From NCBI RefSeq assembly GCF_015209965.1, contig NZ_MU158693.1, forward strand, positions 124,001 through 188,000: DNA of 64,000 nt, written 5' to 3'. The DNA comes from Sphingobacterium pedocola (lineage in GTDB: Bacteria > Bacteroidota > Bacteroidia > Sphingobacteriales > Sphingobacteriaceae). The position numbers and the translations under genes are program-made. Below are positions 24,954-33,318 of this stretch, one piece after another; position 1 is the stretch's first letter, and the number at the start of each line of letters is the position of its first letter. The notes under the pieces are model-generated. The model saw nothing but the letters and a program-made list of their open reading frames with translations. It had not been told where the DNA came from and ran no database searches.

Positions 24954-25748
24954 ATGGAAAATCAATTTCATATACCTACAGTCGCTGAATTATTAGCTTT
25001 GGGGGAAAGCCCGGACTTATTATTTTGGGTAGGCTGCGCCGGGTCTTTTGATGAAAGGGCGCAACGTATCACCCGTGATATCTGCAAAATACTACAGCAT
25101 GTCGGTATCAAATATGCGATATTAGGTACGGAAGAGTCCTGTACAGGCGACCCTGCCAAACGCGCTGGTAATGAATTCCTGTTTCAAATGCAGGCGATGA
25201 TGAATATCCAAGTTTTGGATGGATACGAAATCAAAAAAATCGTAACGGCATGTCCGCATTGTTTTAATACCCTAAAAAATGAATATCCGAGCTTAGGTGG
25301 ACAGTATGAGGTTATTCACCATACGGAACTCATCCAATCCTTAATCGATGCCGGTAAATTAAAGCCGACTGATGGCCACGAGTTTAAAGGTAAGCGTATC
25401 ACTTTTCACGACCCCTGCTACCTGGGGCGCGGCAATAACGTCTATGAAGCTCCGCGTAAAGCCCTAGAAATTCTGGATGCCGACTTAGTTGAACTGAAAA
25501 GATGTCGCAGTAACGGACTTTGTTGCGGAGCAGGTGGTGCACAAATGTTTAAAGAACCCGAAAAAGGCGACAAAGACGTTAACATCGAACGCATCGAAGA
25601 TGTGATTGAATCTGCCGCTACTGTGGTTGCGGCGGCCTGCCCCTTCTGTATGACCATGCTTCGTGATGGTGTCAAAGCCAAAGAGAAAGAACAGGAAATC
25701 CAAGTTCTTGATATTGCAGAAATTACTGTAAGAGCAAATAAACTTTAG
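24954..25748 (+). CDS. CCG-domain (Fe-S)-binding protein, HdrB/LutA-like
   Basis: 264 residues. Two cysteine-rich domains of the HdrB type: the first has WVGCAGSFD, ...EESCTGDPAKRAGNE... and TACPHCFNTLKNEY; the second has FHDPCYLGRGNNVYEAPR, RSNGLCCGAGGAQMF and AAACPFCMTML. These cysteines bind a noncubane 4Fe-4S cluster or serve a redox switch. No signal peptide, so it is cytoplasmic and works with the membrane protein encoded just upstream. The start at 24954 gives the conserved MENQ.. N terminus; a longer frame from 24888 overlaps the previous gene. Confidence 0.92.
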   Translation: MENQFHIPTVAELLALGESPDLLFWVGCAGSFDERAQRITRDICKILQHVGIKYAILGTEESCTGDPAKRAGNEFLFQMQAMMNIQVLDGYEIKKIVTACPHCFNTLKNEYPSLGGQYEVIHHTELIQSLIDAGKLKPTDGHEFKGKRITFHDPCYLGRGNNVYEAPRKALEILDADLVELKRCRSNGLCCGAGGAQMFKEPEKGDKDVNIERIEDVIESAATVVAAACPFCMTMLRDGVKAKEKEQEIQVLDIAEITVRANKL

Positions 25749-25779
25749 AAGTTTCGGTCAATAAATCACCATATAAGTA

Positions 25780-25813
25780 AAAAGGCTCGATCTTCGGATC
25801 GAGCCTTTTATTG
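25780..25813 (+). terminator. Terminator with UUCG tetraloop
   Basis: AAAAGGCTCGATC-TTCG-GATCGAGCCTTTT at 25780-25809, perfect 13-bp stem followed by ATT. Ends the Fe-S operon. Confidence 0.93.
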
Positions 25814-25831
25814 TTAAAAGGACGTTACCTC

Positions 25832-25960
25832 TCAACACGGGTAAAAAACTAGCCGACATAGGTACCCCTGCTGGTTAAAATACGGTTGTAAAACAAGAGA
25901 TTGTCGGGATGAATCACTTCTGCGTATCAGTTGGTCCAACTCGCTCTTGCTTAAAATCAT
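25832..25960 (-). CDS. Possible 42-residue ORF (unrecognised)
   Basis: ATG at 25960 directly after an in-frame stop, ending at 25832-25834. The peptide (MILSKSELDQLIRRSDSSRQ, then a C-terminal half with QPYFNQQGYLC) has a natural-looking amino-acid mix and a helical start, but no ribosome site, no family and only 42 residues. It could be a gene remnant in this otherwise empty gap (25814-26007). Confidence 0.22.
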   Translation of the reverse strand: MILSKSELDQLIRRSDSSRQSLVLQPYFNQQGYLCRLVFYPC

Positions 25961-26007
25961 TTATACAGAAGGACGGTTTCATGGCTTTTCAAAAACGTAC
26001 TTTTTAA

Positions 26008-26328
26008 TTGCACCTCAATCCTTTATTTTTCTTGCCCTATGGAAAGAATAAAAAAACAAAATTGAATTATAATTGTAAAGAGAAAGTGATATCCACAATT
26101 AAAAATTATAAATATGCACCAGTTTATGAATATTATAGCGATTGCCGGCAACCAGTCATTGATTATATCAGGAAAGCGGATGCTAAAGACCTCCGGAATC
26201 ATATTAACGATTACCCAACAGGTGTCGTAGATGGTTATCAGGGTCTAATGTTTATTGCCGCACATTGTGCTCGGCACACTAAACAGATCGAAGAAATTAA
26301 AGCGGACACTAATTTTCCAAAACAATAA
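26008..26328 (+). pseudogene. C-terminal remnant of a DinB-like (DinB_2) protein
   Basis: The last about 60 residues match the DinB superfamily end closely: VIDYIRKADAKDLRNH, then DGYQGLMFIAAHCARHTKQIEE and IKADTNFPKQ, with the His residues that complete the metal site. The N-terminal two helices are missing, and the frame opens only at a TTG in AT-rich DNA with no sensible start or ribosome site. DinB_2 proteins are four-helix metal-binding enzymes, typically 160-180 residues, so roughly half is lost. The SRPBCC gene follows after 4 bases and may still depend on transcription through this remnant. Confidence 0.65.
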
Positions 26329-26332
26329 GAAT

Positions 26333-26782
26333 ATGAAGAAAATGAATTATCAGATCACAATCGACTCACCTGTCGATCATGTGTTTAACACGATGCTCGG
26401 TAAAGAAACGTACAAACAGTGGACAGCCGCTTTCAATCCAACTTCTGATTTTGAAGGTAGTTGGGAAAAAGGAGCTAAGATTTATTTTACAGGCACCAAC
26501 AAAGATGGAGAAAAGGAAGGTATGGTTGCGGAGATCGCTGATCATATTCCAAATAAATACATATCCATTCGTCATTATGGTGTGTTAGATAAGGGAAAAG
26601 AAATTACAGAGGGGCCTGCAGTCGAAGGCTGGGCTGGCTCCTTCGAAAATTATTCCTTTATGGATATTGATGGGAAAACACTATTGAAGGTCGACGTGGA
26701 CACCAATGAAGAGTATCTAGATTACTTTGATGAAGCCTGGCCAAAAGCTTTACAAATTCTTAAAGAGATCAGTGAAAAATAA
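26333..26782 (+). CDS. SRPBCC family protein (AHSA1/START-like)
   Basis: 149 residues. Opens with the AHSA1 pattern (ITIDSPVDHVFNTMLGKETYKQWTAAF), then a beta-strand with FEGSWEKGAKIYFTG, IADHIPNKYISIRHYG, and ends with a long helix (YFDEAWPKALQILKEIS). These hydrophobic-cavity proteins bind small ligands or lipids. The start at 26333 gives the standard N terminus. It is four bases after the DinB remnant; DinB and SRPBCC genes are often paired. Ligand unknown. Confidence 0.85.
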   Translation: MKKMNYQITIDSPVDHVFNTMLGKETYKQWTAAFNPTSDFEGSWEKGAKIYFTGTNKDGEKEGMVAEIADHIPNKYISIRHYGVLDKGKEITEGPAVEGWAGSFENYSFMDIDGKTLLKVDVDTNEEYLDYFDEAWPKALQILKEISEK

Positions 26783-26836
26783 TAGTTGACAATGTCAATT
26801 TCTTGACAAACAAAAGGCCTTGTCGGCAAAATAGAG

Positions 26837-26870
26837 AAAGGCCAAATCTTATCCAAAGATTTGGCCTTTT
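26837..26870. terminator. Terminator between the SRPBCC gene and tRNA-Leu
   Basis: AAAGGCCAAATCTT (26837-26850) pairs exactly with 26856-26869 and a T-run follows on the + strand. It can also stop transcripts from the - strand tRNA. Confidence 0.85.
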
Positions 26871-26874
26871 AACG

Positions 26875-26958
26875 TGCCCAGGAGCAGATTCGAACTGCCA
26901 CGCCCATTCAGGCGCCACCCCCTCAAGATGGTGCGTCTACCAATTTCGCCACCTGGGC
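26875..26958 (-). tRNA. tRNA-Leu (anticodon GAG)
   Basis: 84 bases. On the - strand the acceptor 5' GCCCAGG (from 26958) pairs with CCTGGGC before the discriminator A at 26875. D-arm GCGAAATTGGTAGACGC, anticodon arm CCATC-TTGAGGG-GGTGG with GAG in the loop, a long variable arm typical of class II tRNA-Leu, and T-arm with TTCGAATC. The CCA end is not encoded. Confidence 0.96.
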
Positions 26959-27009
26959 TTGTCTCACGCAAAAATATACTTTTTTTGGAAACTTACAACT
27001 GTTTTCCTA

Positions 27010-27888
27010 CTATTTATTGTTGTTTTTATCAATCAATGTCTGGATAATTCCGTCTGCTAATCCAACCCGGGGCGCAACGATATTTTTAAGATGTCCTACC
27101 TTCATAATTGTCAAGAAAATTTCGGAGGCTGGAATAATGACGTCGGCACGATCGGGCTTTAAACCTAACTCATGGATACGGTCTTTCATGGAAAAAGAAA
27201 TCAAATAGTCGTATAATGCTTTAAGCTTGGCGTAAGAAATAGGCTTGTCGGCATTTTCATTTGCCAATCGGGATAGCTTATTAATATTACCTCCGGTACC
27301 TATTCCGTAGATATTTTTATATCCTTTCGTTATTTCTCTTACCCATCTACGCATTTCATCCCATGTCTCGGGCTTATCCTGATTGTCCAAGATACGAATG
27401 GTACCCAAATTAAATGAACAAGAGTCTACGAGTTTGGCGTTGGCAAAAAAAGAAATCTCTGTACTCCCGCCGCCGACATCAATATACAGATACACTTTGT
27501 TCTTATCCATTTTATCACTTAAATGTGAATTATAGATAATCTGCGCTTCTACACCGCCATCTATAATCTGGATATCCACGCCGATGTCCTTACAGGCTGC
27601 CACGACTTCCTGTCCATTATCTGCATCTCGCATCGCCGAAGTGGCGCAGGCCATGTAGTCTGTAACTTTATATACATCCATCAAATGGCGAAACGCTGAC
27701 ATCGTTTTCACCATATCCTGAAATTTCGGTTCAGAAATATGCTTTTCTATAAATGCATCGTCACCCAAACGAAGTGGAACGCGTAAAAGGGTATTTTTGG
27801 AATAGGTAATTTCGTCTTTTTTTTCTAGAATATCTGCAATGAGTAACCTGACTGCATTTGAACCAATATCTATCGCTGCGTATCTCAC
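27010..27888 (-). CDS. Ppx/GppA family phosphatase
   Basis: 292 residues, short form with only the two ASKHA-type domains and no C-terminal HD extension. Markers: AAIDIGSNAVRLLIAD at 4-19, ATSAMRDADNG at about 83-93, the Glu in GGVEAQIIY, the phosphate loop YIDVGGGSTEISFF and the GIGTGGNINKL segment. Such enzymes hydrolyse polyphosphate or pppGpp; which one cannot be told. Monocistronic. The sequence CATTTTTG just before its ATG resembles a -7 box, hinting at a very short leader. Confidence 0.93.
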   Translation of the reverse strand: MRYAAIDIGSNAVRLLIADILEKKDEITYSKNTLLRVPLRLGDDAFIEKHISEPKFQDMVKTMSAFRHLMDVYKVTDYMACATSAMRDADNGQEVVAACKDIGVDIQIIDGGVEAQIIYNSHLSDKMDKNKVYLYIDVGGGSTEISFFANAKLVDSCSFNLGTIRILDNQDKPETWDEMRRWVREITKGYKNIYGIGTGGNINKLSRLANENADKPISYAKLKALYDYLISFSMKDRIHELGLKPDRADVIIPASEIFLTIMKVGHLKNIVAPRVGLADGIIQTLIDKNNNK

Positions 27889-27992
27889 AAAAATGTTTTA
27901 TAATAAATTAATATGTAACGAAATAAAGCTACTGATAATTCAATCAATAACAGTACTTTGTGTGTTAAAATAACATTAAGTTAATAAGAAAT

Positions 27993-29018
27993 TTACTTCT
28001 TTTTAGCGGGAGCTAGAATTTCCAGCTGACAAAGAATTTGTTCGGCAGTGACGAAATACGGTTCCCGCAAACGAATGGTTTGGTAAACAGCGTCAAATAA
28101 TTGCATATAATCACCCTTCTCGGGAGAAACGTCGATTTCTTCGGTTACATCGTCCAAAATAACGGTTAATAGACCGTCCTGACCTTCGTGTTCTAAGCCA
28201 TAAGAGGGATCCAAAGGACTCATTCCAAACTGAAGTTGAGCCTCCTGCACATCGGTACGATCTTTAATAAACGTACCGTTCGCTCCATGTAAGACAAAAC
28301 TTTTTTGAGGATTAGCGACCAATAGGCTGGTTGTGATAAACACATTCAAACCATCTTGATAATTTAAAATCAACGAAGCATAGTCGTCTACCTTGGTGTT
28401 GGGTCTATTTTGAGAGAGGATCTTGGTCGCGGATTTTGGGTTACCAAATAACGATATAACTTGATCCAGTAAGTGAGATCCAAGATCGTAAAGGACGCCG
28501 CTAGCAGGACGAGGGGTTTCTTTAAAAATTTTAGGACCAATTTCCGGTTTGAATCGATCAAAGCGCAAATGCAGTTCGATAGGTTTACCTACTAAATTTT
28601 TATCCAGAATATATTTTAAAGATTTAAAATCAGAATCAAAGCGCCTGTTGTGAAATGGAAGTACACAACGATCGGTTTGCTTGCCTATTTCAAAGAGTTC
28701 CTTTGCTTCAGCTACAGTGGGAGAAAACGGCTTTTCGATCAATACATGTTTTCCCGAGAGAAGCGCCCTCTTTGCAAAATCAAAATGCGTATCATTTGGT
28801 GTATTAACAATAACTAACTCGATTTCACTATCACTCAGTAATTCGTCAATACTATCATAACTGATGACATAGGGATAATCCAGTTGTGCATTCTTTTTCG
28901 AACGCTCAACGACGGCCTTAAACTTAAAATAGTTACTGTTTTCTATAAACGGCGCATGGAATACCCTTCCGGACATTCCATACGACAATATACCTGTTAT
29001 GATCGGTTGTATCACCAT
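27993..29018 (-). CDS. Gfo/Idh/MocA family oxidoreductase
   Basis: 341 residues. N-terminal Rossmann domain with the variant GILSYGMSGRVFHAPFI, VIVNTPNDTHFDFAKRALLSGKHVLIEKPFSPT carrying the catalytic EKP at about 94-96, and the C-terminal alpha/beta domain with DLGSHLLDQV, where His acts in catalysis. The family oxidises sugars, inositols or similar with NAD(P). It lies 13 bases after the His-rich lipoprotein gene, so the two are co-transcribed, a pairing without an obvious biochemical reason. Confidence 0.92.
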   Translation of the reverse strand: MVIQPIITGILSYGMSGRVFHAPFIENSNYFKFKAVVERSKKNAQLDYPYVISYDSIDELLSDSEIELVIVNTPNDTHFDFAKRALLSGKHVLIEKPFSPTVAEAKELFEIGKQTDRCVLPFHNRRFDSDFKSLKYILDKNLVGKPIELHLRFDRFKPEIGPKIFKETPRPASGVLYDLGSHLLDQVISLFGNPKSATKILSQNRPNTKVDDYASLILNYQDGLNVFITTSLLVANPQKSFVLHGANGTFIKDRTDVQEAQLQFGMSPLDPSYGLEHEGQDGLLTVILDDVTEEIDVSPEKGDYMQLFDAVYQTIRLREPYFVTAEQILCQLEILAPAKKK

Positions 29019-29031
29019 ATCCTATTTGCTT

Positions 29032-29652
29032 TTAATGATGCGCGTGGGCATCTTCTTTGCCTCCGGCTTGCGCATATAAATCCGAAATAGCCGCTACGTG
29101 TTTTTTAGCAAATTTTTGTAGATCTTTATTTGTATTACGTGTTAATCGCTCGAATTGTGTTTTCAGCGTTGCCAATTCGTGTTGTGTATGCGTTACGTAA
29201 TTGCTAACCGGTTCATGTGCATGTTGTGCCTCTTGCTCAACAGTAACTGTAGCAGAATGAACCGTAGTATCTGATGTAGATTGAGTAGCTGCTGCTGTAT
29301 GAGCGGCTACACCTTCATCCGAAGAATGTGTCGCTGCAACACCTTTAATGGGATAGTCTACATGGAAAGCCGTTGCGATACTATCCAATTCAGGATCTAA
29401 TTGTGCATAGAAGTCTTTCAGCTTGGCTCCTAGTTCTTTTGCTTTCGCATCTCCACCATTCTGTATCTGATCTGCATGTACTAATCCTGTCGCAACATGC
29501 TCACCTACGATTTGAAAAAACGCGTAGGCATCTCCATCCACCAACGAAGTATGTGTATATTTTAGCTGTCTTTCCTCGGCTGTCTTTTGAGCACATGAGT
29601 TTAACAATGCACTTGCACAAACTGCTGCGACAAATAATGTATTGAATTTCAT
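29032..29652 (-). CDS. His-rich helical lipoprotein
   Basis: 206 residues. Lipobox LLNSC with Cys20. The mature protein is Ala/His/Thr/Gln-rich with two helical regions (YAFFQIVGEHVATGLVHADQ; TQHELATLKTQFERLTRNTN, then FAKKHVAAISDLY) separated by a low-complexity stretch (about 110-150), and it ends in DAHAHH. About 20 His residues, many spaced to face one side, suggest metal binding in the periplasm, but no family is recognised; DUF4142-like four-helix proteins are a possible distant relation. Co-transcribed with the Gfo/Idh/MocA gene. Confidence 0.7.
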   Translation of the reverse strand: MKFNTLFVAAVCASALLNSCAQKTAEERQLKYTHTSLVDGDAYAFFQIVGEHVATGLVHADQIQNGGDAKAKELGAKLKDFYAQLDPELDSIATAFHVDYPIKGVAATHSSDEGVAAHTAAATQSTSDTTVHSATVTVEQEAQHAHEPVSNYVTHTQHELATLKTQFERLTRNTNKDLQKFAKKHVAAISDLYAQAGGKEDAHAHH

Positions 29653-29745
29653 CTGTATAATTTTGTAAGTTCCTTATATATTCTATCTCTCGTGCAACAA
29701 AAATATAAAATATCTAATATAATTCTCAAATTAAATGATGTTAAA

Positions 29746-32322
29746 TTATGCTAGGTTTCGTCCTGCATTTACCACACCAAAAATTGTTCTTCCGATGAGT
29801 TTTTTATACACATCCTGCTTCTCCTCGCTTATTTTTTTATTCTTTTCCAGCGTACGTATGGCATAATGTTGAATAATTAGCAACGGCAAAACGATTTTCT
29901 CTCTTTCCAAAATGGAGGCTCTTTCTACGGGATAATTTTGCATCAAAATTTCAGAATTGCTCAACTTCAAAAGGTATTTCTTTGTATTTTGATATTCATC
30001 ATGTAGCAAGCTCCAAAACGCCCCAAATGTAGGATCATCTTTCATATATGAAGTGATATGAAAATTTGATTTCGTCATCGACATCATACAATTATCGATA
30101 AGCGTGTTGAAGAAACCGGAACTTTCGTACAGGTTCTTAACATAAGACCACAAATTATTTTCTTCGGCCCACTGCAAGGCTGTTCCAACGCCGAAGAAGC
30201 CGGGGATATTCTGTTTAAGTTGGCTCCATGAAGTCACGAATGAAATAGCACGTAAATCTTCCAAGCGTAACTCTCGATCGGAATTTCGTTTTACTGGCCT
30301 ACTACTGATATTAATCGAAGCTAACGATTTTAACGGACTTAGTGTTTCAAGGTAAGATAAAAACTGTGGATGGTGCCTCAAGGCTAAAAATTTCCGGTGG
30401 CTTTCTGCTGCCATACCATCAATGACTTCCTTTTGTTTCGACGTAAGCGTATCGGATGTGTTCTGTCTTAACTCGGAAACCAAGCCAGCATGTAATAATT
30501 GTTCTATATTAGATTGAGCCGTGTCCAATGATCCATATTGGCTACTAATCGTTTGTCCTTGAATAGTCAATTGAATGTGTTTGTTTTCGATTTCGGATCC
30601 CATGGAGGCGTAAAAACGCTGAGTCTTACCCCCACCCCTTGCTGGTGGGCCTCCCCTGCCATCAAAGAATACCAAATCTATACCGTACTCACGGGCAATG
30701 GCAGTGAGCTCTATCTTTGCCTTGTAAATCGACCAGTTCGCCATCAAATATCCCCCATCTTTCGTACTATCTGAAAAACCAAGCATAATGGTCTGCTTAT
30801 TATCTCGTAATTTCAGGTGCTTAGCATATTCTTCATTTGTATACAAGGACTTCATCACATCTGCCGCGCGGGAAAGGTCGTCTACTGTTTCAAACAAAGG
30901 AACAAAATCAATGCAAAGCTCTTCCCTCTTCCATCCTTCCCATAAAAATAACTGCATTAACCCTAAGATATCTGATGCCTGTTGGCAATTGGAGATGATA
31001 AATCGCTGTGCAGCACGTTCGCTACCAGACTTTTGTATGCCTTTCAACAAACGAATTACATCCACTGTATCCTGGATTAAGCTATCCGCATCATCTGCAC
31101 AATCTAACATTAACTCATTGAATTTAAATGCCTTCTGCAACTTTTCTTCCGAACTGGTTAAATCCGAAACCTTCAACTTTGTATCGTCGTTTTTCTCAAC
31201 CAAATAATTTATCGTACTGCGTAAAATACTACTATCCTGCCGAATGTCTAATGTGGTAAAGTAGCATCCAAATGTATTCACTTTACGAATCAAATCTTCC
31301 ACCAACCCGACAAACAAGCCGTCATGTCGTGCATTCAGAACGTCTTTTATCGCGTTTAGGTTTTCTAGAATCTTAGCTGTATCATCTTCTGGATTTTCTA
31401 TCGGGTTAAAACTATTCTCGTAAAATAGGTCCTGAAGATTATCTAAATATCCCTCTATACCACGAAAGGTGATCCGCCTCTTAACCTGACGAAAATCGCG
31501 GTAATAGCACCTGAAAAGGATAGTGCGCAATAGCGCGGCAACCGTTTTTGTGCTTTCTGCAGTAACATTTGGATTACCATCCCGATCCCCTCCTGGCCAA
31601 AATCCCAGTTCGATCAATTGCTTAACTTCTTCAGCAGGCAACTCTAGTGCATCGTCAATTTTCGCCTGTATACCCGACGCTACTTTATAAAAAACATTTT
31701 CCAGATACCAAGCTAAACTGATAGCCTCGTCTACCGGTGTTGGTTGTTGCTTGTTTATGAATGGGGTTTTACCCAATTGCTGAAGCAGTAAATGAATATT
31801 GGAAATATCATTTAGCTTTATTGCCTCAATCAGATCATTTATAATTCCCAAGACAGGGCCTGGGTAAAACTGCGTAGGATGTGCAGTAAGTACTAATCGT
31901 ACTGAAAAATCTTTCAGTTTCTCTACCACTTGCTCTTTTAATTTGTCATCGTCCTGAGTGAGCTTAAATAGGGAATTCAAGCCTCCGGCTTCATCTCCCT
32001 TGCCGATAACTTGATACGCTGAATCTTCGACGGCATCAAAGAGCACTACCTGACGTTCTACATATTGTACAATTCGAAAAAGTAGATCAAGCCGATCTTC
32101 TTCTTGGACGTACTGCTCGTATTGACCGAAGAAACTGTCGATAATATCTTCAGGAGGCAGATGCTCTTCGACTCCTTTTTCACAATGTGTCGTAAAAAAC
32201 GGTAAAAGTGTTCCTGTATGTTTTACACGTTGAAATGGAAGTGTCAAGAACAAACTCTTAAACAGATCAAATCGCGTAAGTACCTCATTTTCGAAAGTCG
32301 CTTTTTTTTGATGTAATTTCAT
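29746..32322 (-). CDS. ppc: Phosphoenolpyruvate carboxylase
   Basis: 858 residues, full length. Converts PEP and bicarbonate to oxaloacetate, refilling the TCA cycle. Marks: VLTAHPTQF with catalytic His148 (Gln where most have Glu), GFWPGGDRDGNPNVT, FTTLDIRQDS, MLGFSDSTKDGGYLMANW, FFDGRGGPPARGGG and ISSRPVKR. The C terminus is GRNLA instead of the usual RNTG, but the Asn is kept. Such differences fit the divergent Bacteroidota PEPC group. A TATATTTG -7-like box lies on this strand at 32399-32392, about 70 bases before the start. Confidence 0.95.
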   Translation of the reverse strand: MKLHQKKATFENEVLTRFDLFKSLFLTLPFQRVKHTGTLLPFFTTHCEKGVEEHLPPEDIIDSFFGQYEQYVQEEDRLDLLFRIVQYVERQVVLFDAVEDSAYQVIGKGDEAGGLNSLFKLTQDDDKLKEQVVEKLKDFSVRLVLTAHPTQFYPGPVLGIINDLIEAIKLNDISNIHLLLQQLGKTPFINKQQPTPVDEAISLAWYLENVFYKVASGIQAKIDDALELPAEEVKQLIELGFWPGGDRDGNPNVTAESTKTVAALLRTILFRCYYRDFRQVKRRITFRGIEGYLDNLQDLFYENSFNPIENPEDDTAKILENLNAIKDVLNARHDGLFVGLVEDLIRKVNTFGCYFTTLDIRQDSSILRSTINYLVEKNDDTKLKVSDLTSSEEKLQKAFKFNELMLDCADDADSLIQDTVDVIRLLKGIQKSGSERAAQRFIISNCQQASDILGLMQLFLWEGWKREELCIDFVPLFETVDDLSRAADVMKSLYTNEEYAKHLKLRDNKQTIMLGFSDSTKDGGYLMANWSIYKAKIELTAIAREYGIDLVFFDGRGGPPARGGGKTQRFYASMGSEIENKHIQLTIQGQTISSQYGSLDTAQSNIEQLLHAGLVSELRQNTSDTLTSKQKEVIDGMAAESHRKFLALRHHPQFLSYLETLSPLKSLASINISSRPVKRNSDRELRLEDLRAISFVTSWSQLKQNIPGFFGVGTALQWAEENNLWSYVKNLYESSGFFNTLIDNCMMSMTKSNFHITSYMKDDPTFGAFWSLLHDEYQNTKKYLLKLSNSEILMQNYPVERASILEREKIVLPLLIIQHYAIRTLEKNKKISEEKQDVYKKLIGRTIFGVVNAGRNLA

Positions 32323-32391
32323 TACTTGCTTTGATTATAAATAACTATAGGGCTTGGGCATATTCTAATCTACCGCACGATGGCAGCCGTT

Positions 32392-32399
32392 CAAATATA
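32392..32399 (-). promoter_or_regulatory. Candidate -7 box for ppc
   Basis: TATATTTG on the - strand, 69 bases before the ppc ATG. No TTG at the standard distance. Confidence 0.35.
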
Positions 32400-32484
32400 T
32401 GTAATTTATATTAAAATCATTAATTTTTTACAAAAATTACAATTTAAATTTATTTTTTTTAAAAAAGTATAAATAAACAAATTC

Positions 32485-32492
32485 TATTTTTG
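32485..32492 (+). promoter_or_regulatory. Candidate -7 box for ohr
   Basis: TATTTTTG, 51 bases before the ATG at 32544. The -33 part is not recognisable in the A/T runs upstream. Confidence 0.4.
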
Positions 32493-32543
32493 ATTGTTTT
32501 AATAAATATACATTCTACAGAAACAAATTTAAACAAAAAAATA

Positions 32544-32957
32544 ATGAGCGAGAAACTATATACAGCAGAAGTGACTGCGATCGGCGGAAGAGATGGCGCT
32601 GTCAAATCCTCCGATGGTGTTTTAAACTTTGAGGTAAGAAAACCAGAATCTATGGGCGGAAAAGGTGGTGCTACCAACCCCGAACAGTTATTTGCAGCTG
32701 CGTGGTCGTCATGCTTTCTCGGCGCCATGGGTGCTGTTAGCGAAAAAGACAATACTGATTTGAAAGATACACAGTTGACGGTAAAAATCTCTTTCAACTC
32801 AGAAGGCAACAGCTCATTTCTTTCCGCAGAAATTGAAGCACATGTACCTTCGTTAGATAATGAACAAACGCAAGCTTTAATTGAAAAAGCGCACCGCGTA
32901 TGTCCTTATTCAAAAGCAACTAGAGGAAATATTGAAACCTCTTTAAAAGCAGTTTGA
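32544..32957 (+). CDS. ohr: Organic hydroperoxide resistance protein (Ohr/OsmC)
   Basis: 137 residues, typical for Ohr. The two redox cysteines are in AAAWSSCFLGAM and RVCPYSKAT, and the N-terminal YTAEVTAIGGRDGAVKSSDG and NPEQLFAA are the Ohr pattern. It reduces organic peroxides to alcohols with lipoyl-type thiols in the cytoplasm. The ATG at 32544 is chosen because the upstream frame start (32490) lies over the -7 box. An OhrR regulator is not adjacent. Monocistronic, followed by a dispersed repeat. Confidence 0.95.
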   Translation: MSEKLYTAEVTAIGGRDGAVKSSDGVLNFEVRKPESMGGKGGATNPEQLFAAAWSSCFLGAMGAVSEKDNTDLKDTQLTVKISFNSEGNSSFLSAEIEAHVPSLDNEQTQALIEKAHRVCPYSKATRGNIETSLKAV

Positions 32958-33070
32958 CCGGAAGGCTAACTGCCTGTTTCCTTTTTCACATATCGCCTTT
33001 TGTATCTCTTGCGGAAGGTGCCTGCTTTTCACTAGCCCGTTGCCCGTAATAAGGTTCTGATGTGTTTTTA

Positions 33071-33146
33071 TCATTGCGAGGAGGAGAAATGACGACGTGG
33101 CAATCTATGTTTTAAGACTGCCACGTCGTACCTCCTCGCAGTGACG
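33071..33146. repeat. Dispersed palindromic repeat, copy D
   Basis: TCATTGCGAGGAGGAGAAATG... and ...CGTCGTACCTCCTCGCAGTGACG, arms GACGTGGCAATCT / AGACTGCCACGTC around ATGTTTTA. Single unit in the ohr-FUSC gap (32958-33318). Confidence 0.88.
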
Positions 33147-33249
33147 TAATTTGTATCTACCCTGAAGGTTTTGTGCTATCTTTGCATAACGAGATGAGAT
33201 GAACCATTCGTGTTGAAATTTATTTTCTTACGTAGTAGAATAAATCCTG

Positions 33250-33304
33250 AACATGTAAGTTTATCCGACTGTGGGTTAAAATGAGCGGATAAACCGTCCA
33301 TGTT
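33250..33304 (+). promoter_or_regulatory. Hairpin upstream of the FUSC gene
   Basis: GTTTATCCG (33259-33267) pairs with CGGATAAAC (33286-33294); outer AACATG (33250-33255) pairs with CATGTT (33299-33304). It ends 14 bases before the ATG and would lie in the mRNA leader. A related hairpin precedes the S8 peptidase gene at 56640. Confidence 0.45.
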
Positions 33305-33318
33305 TAAAATTATTACTG

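Noticed and set aside
26803..27060. 85-codon + strand frame
   Set aside because: It covers the terminator and the antisense strand of tRNA-Leu.
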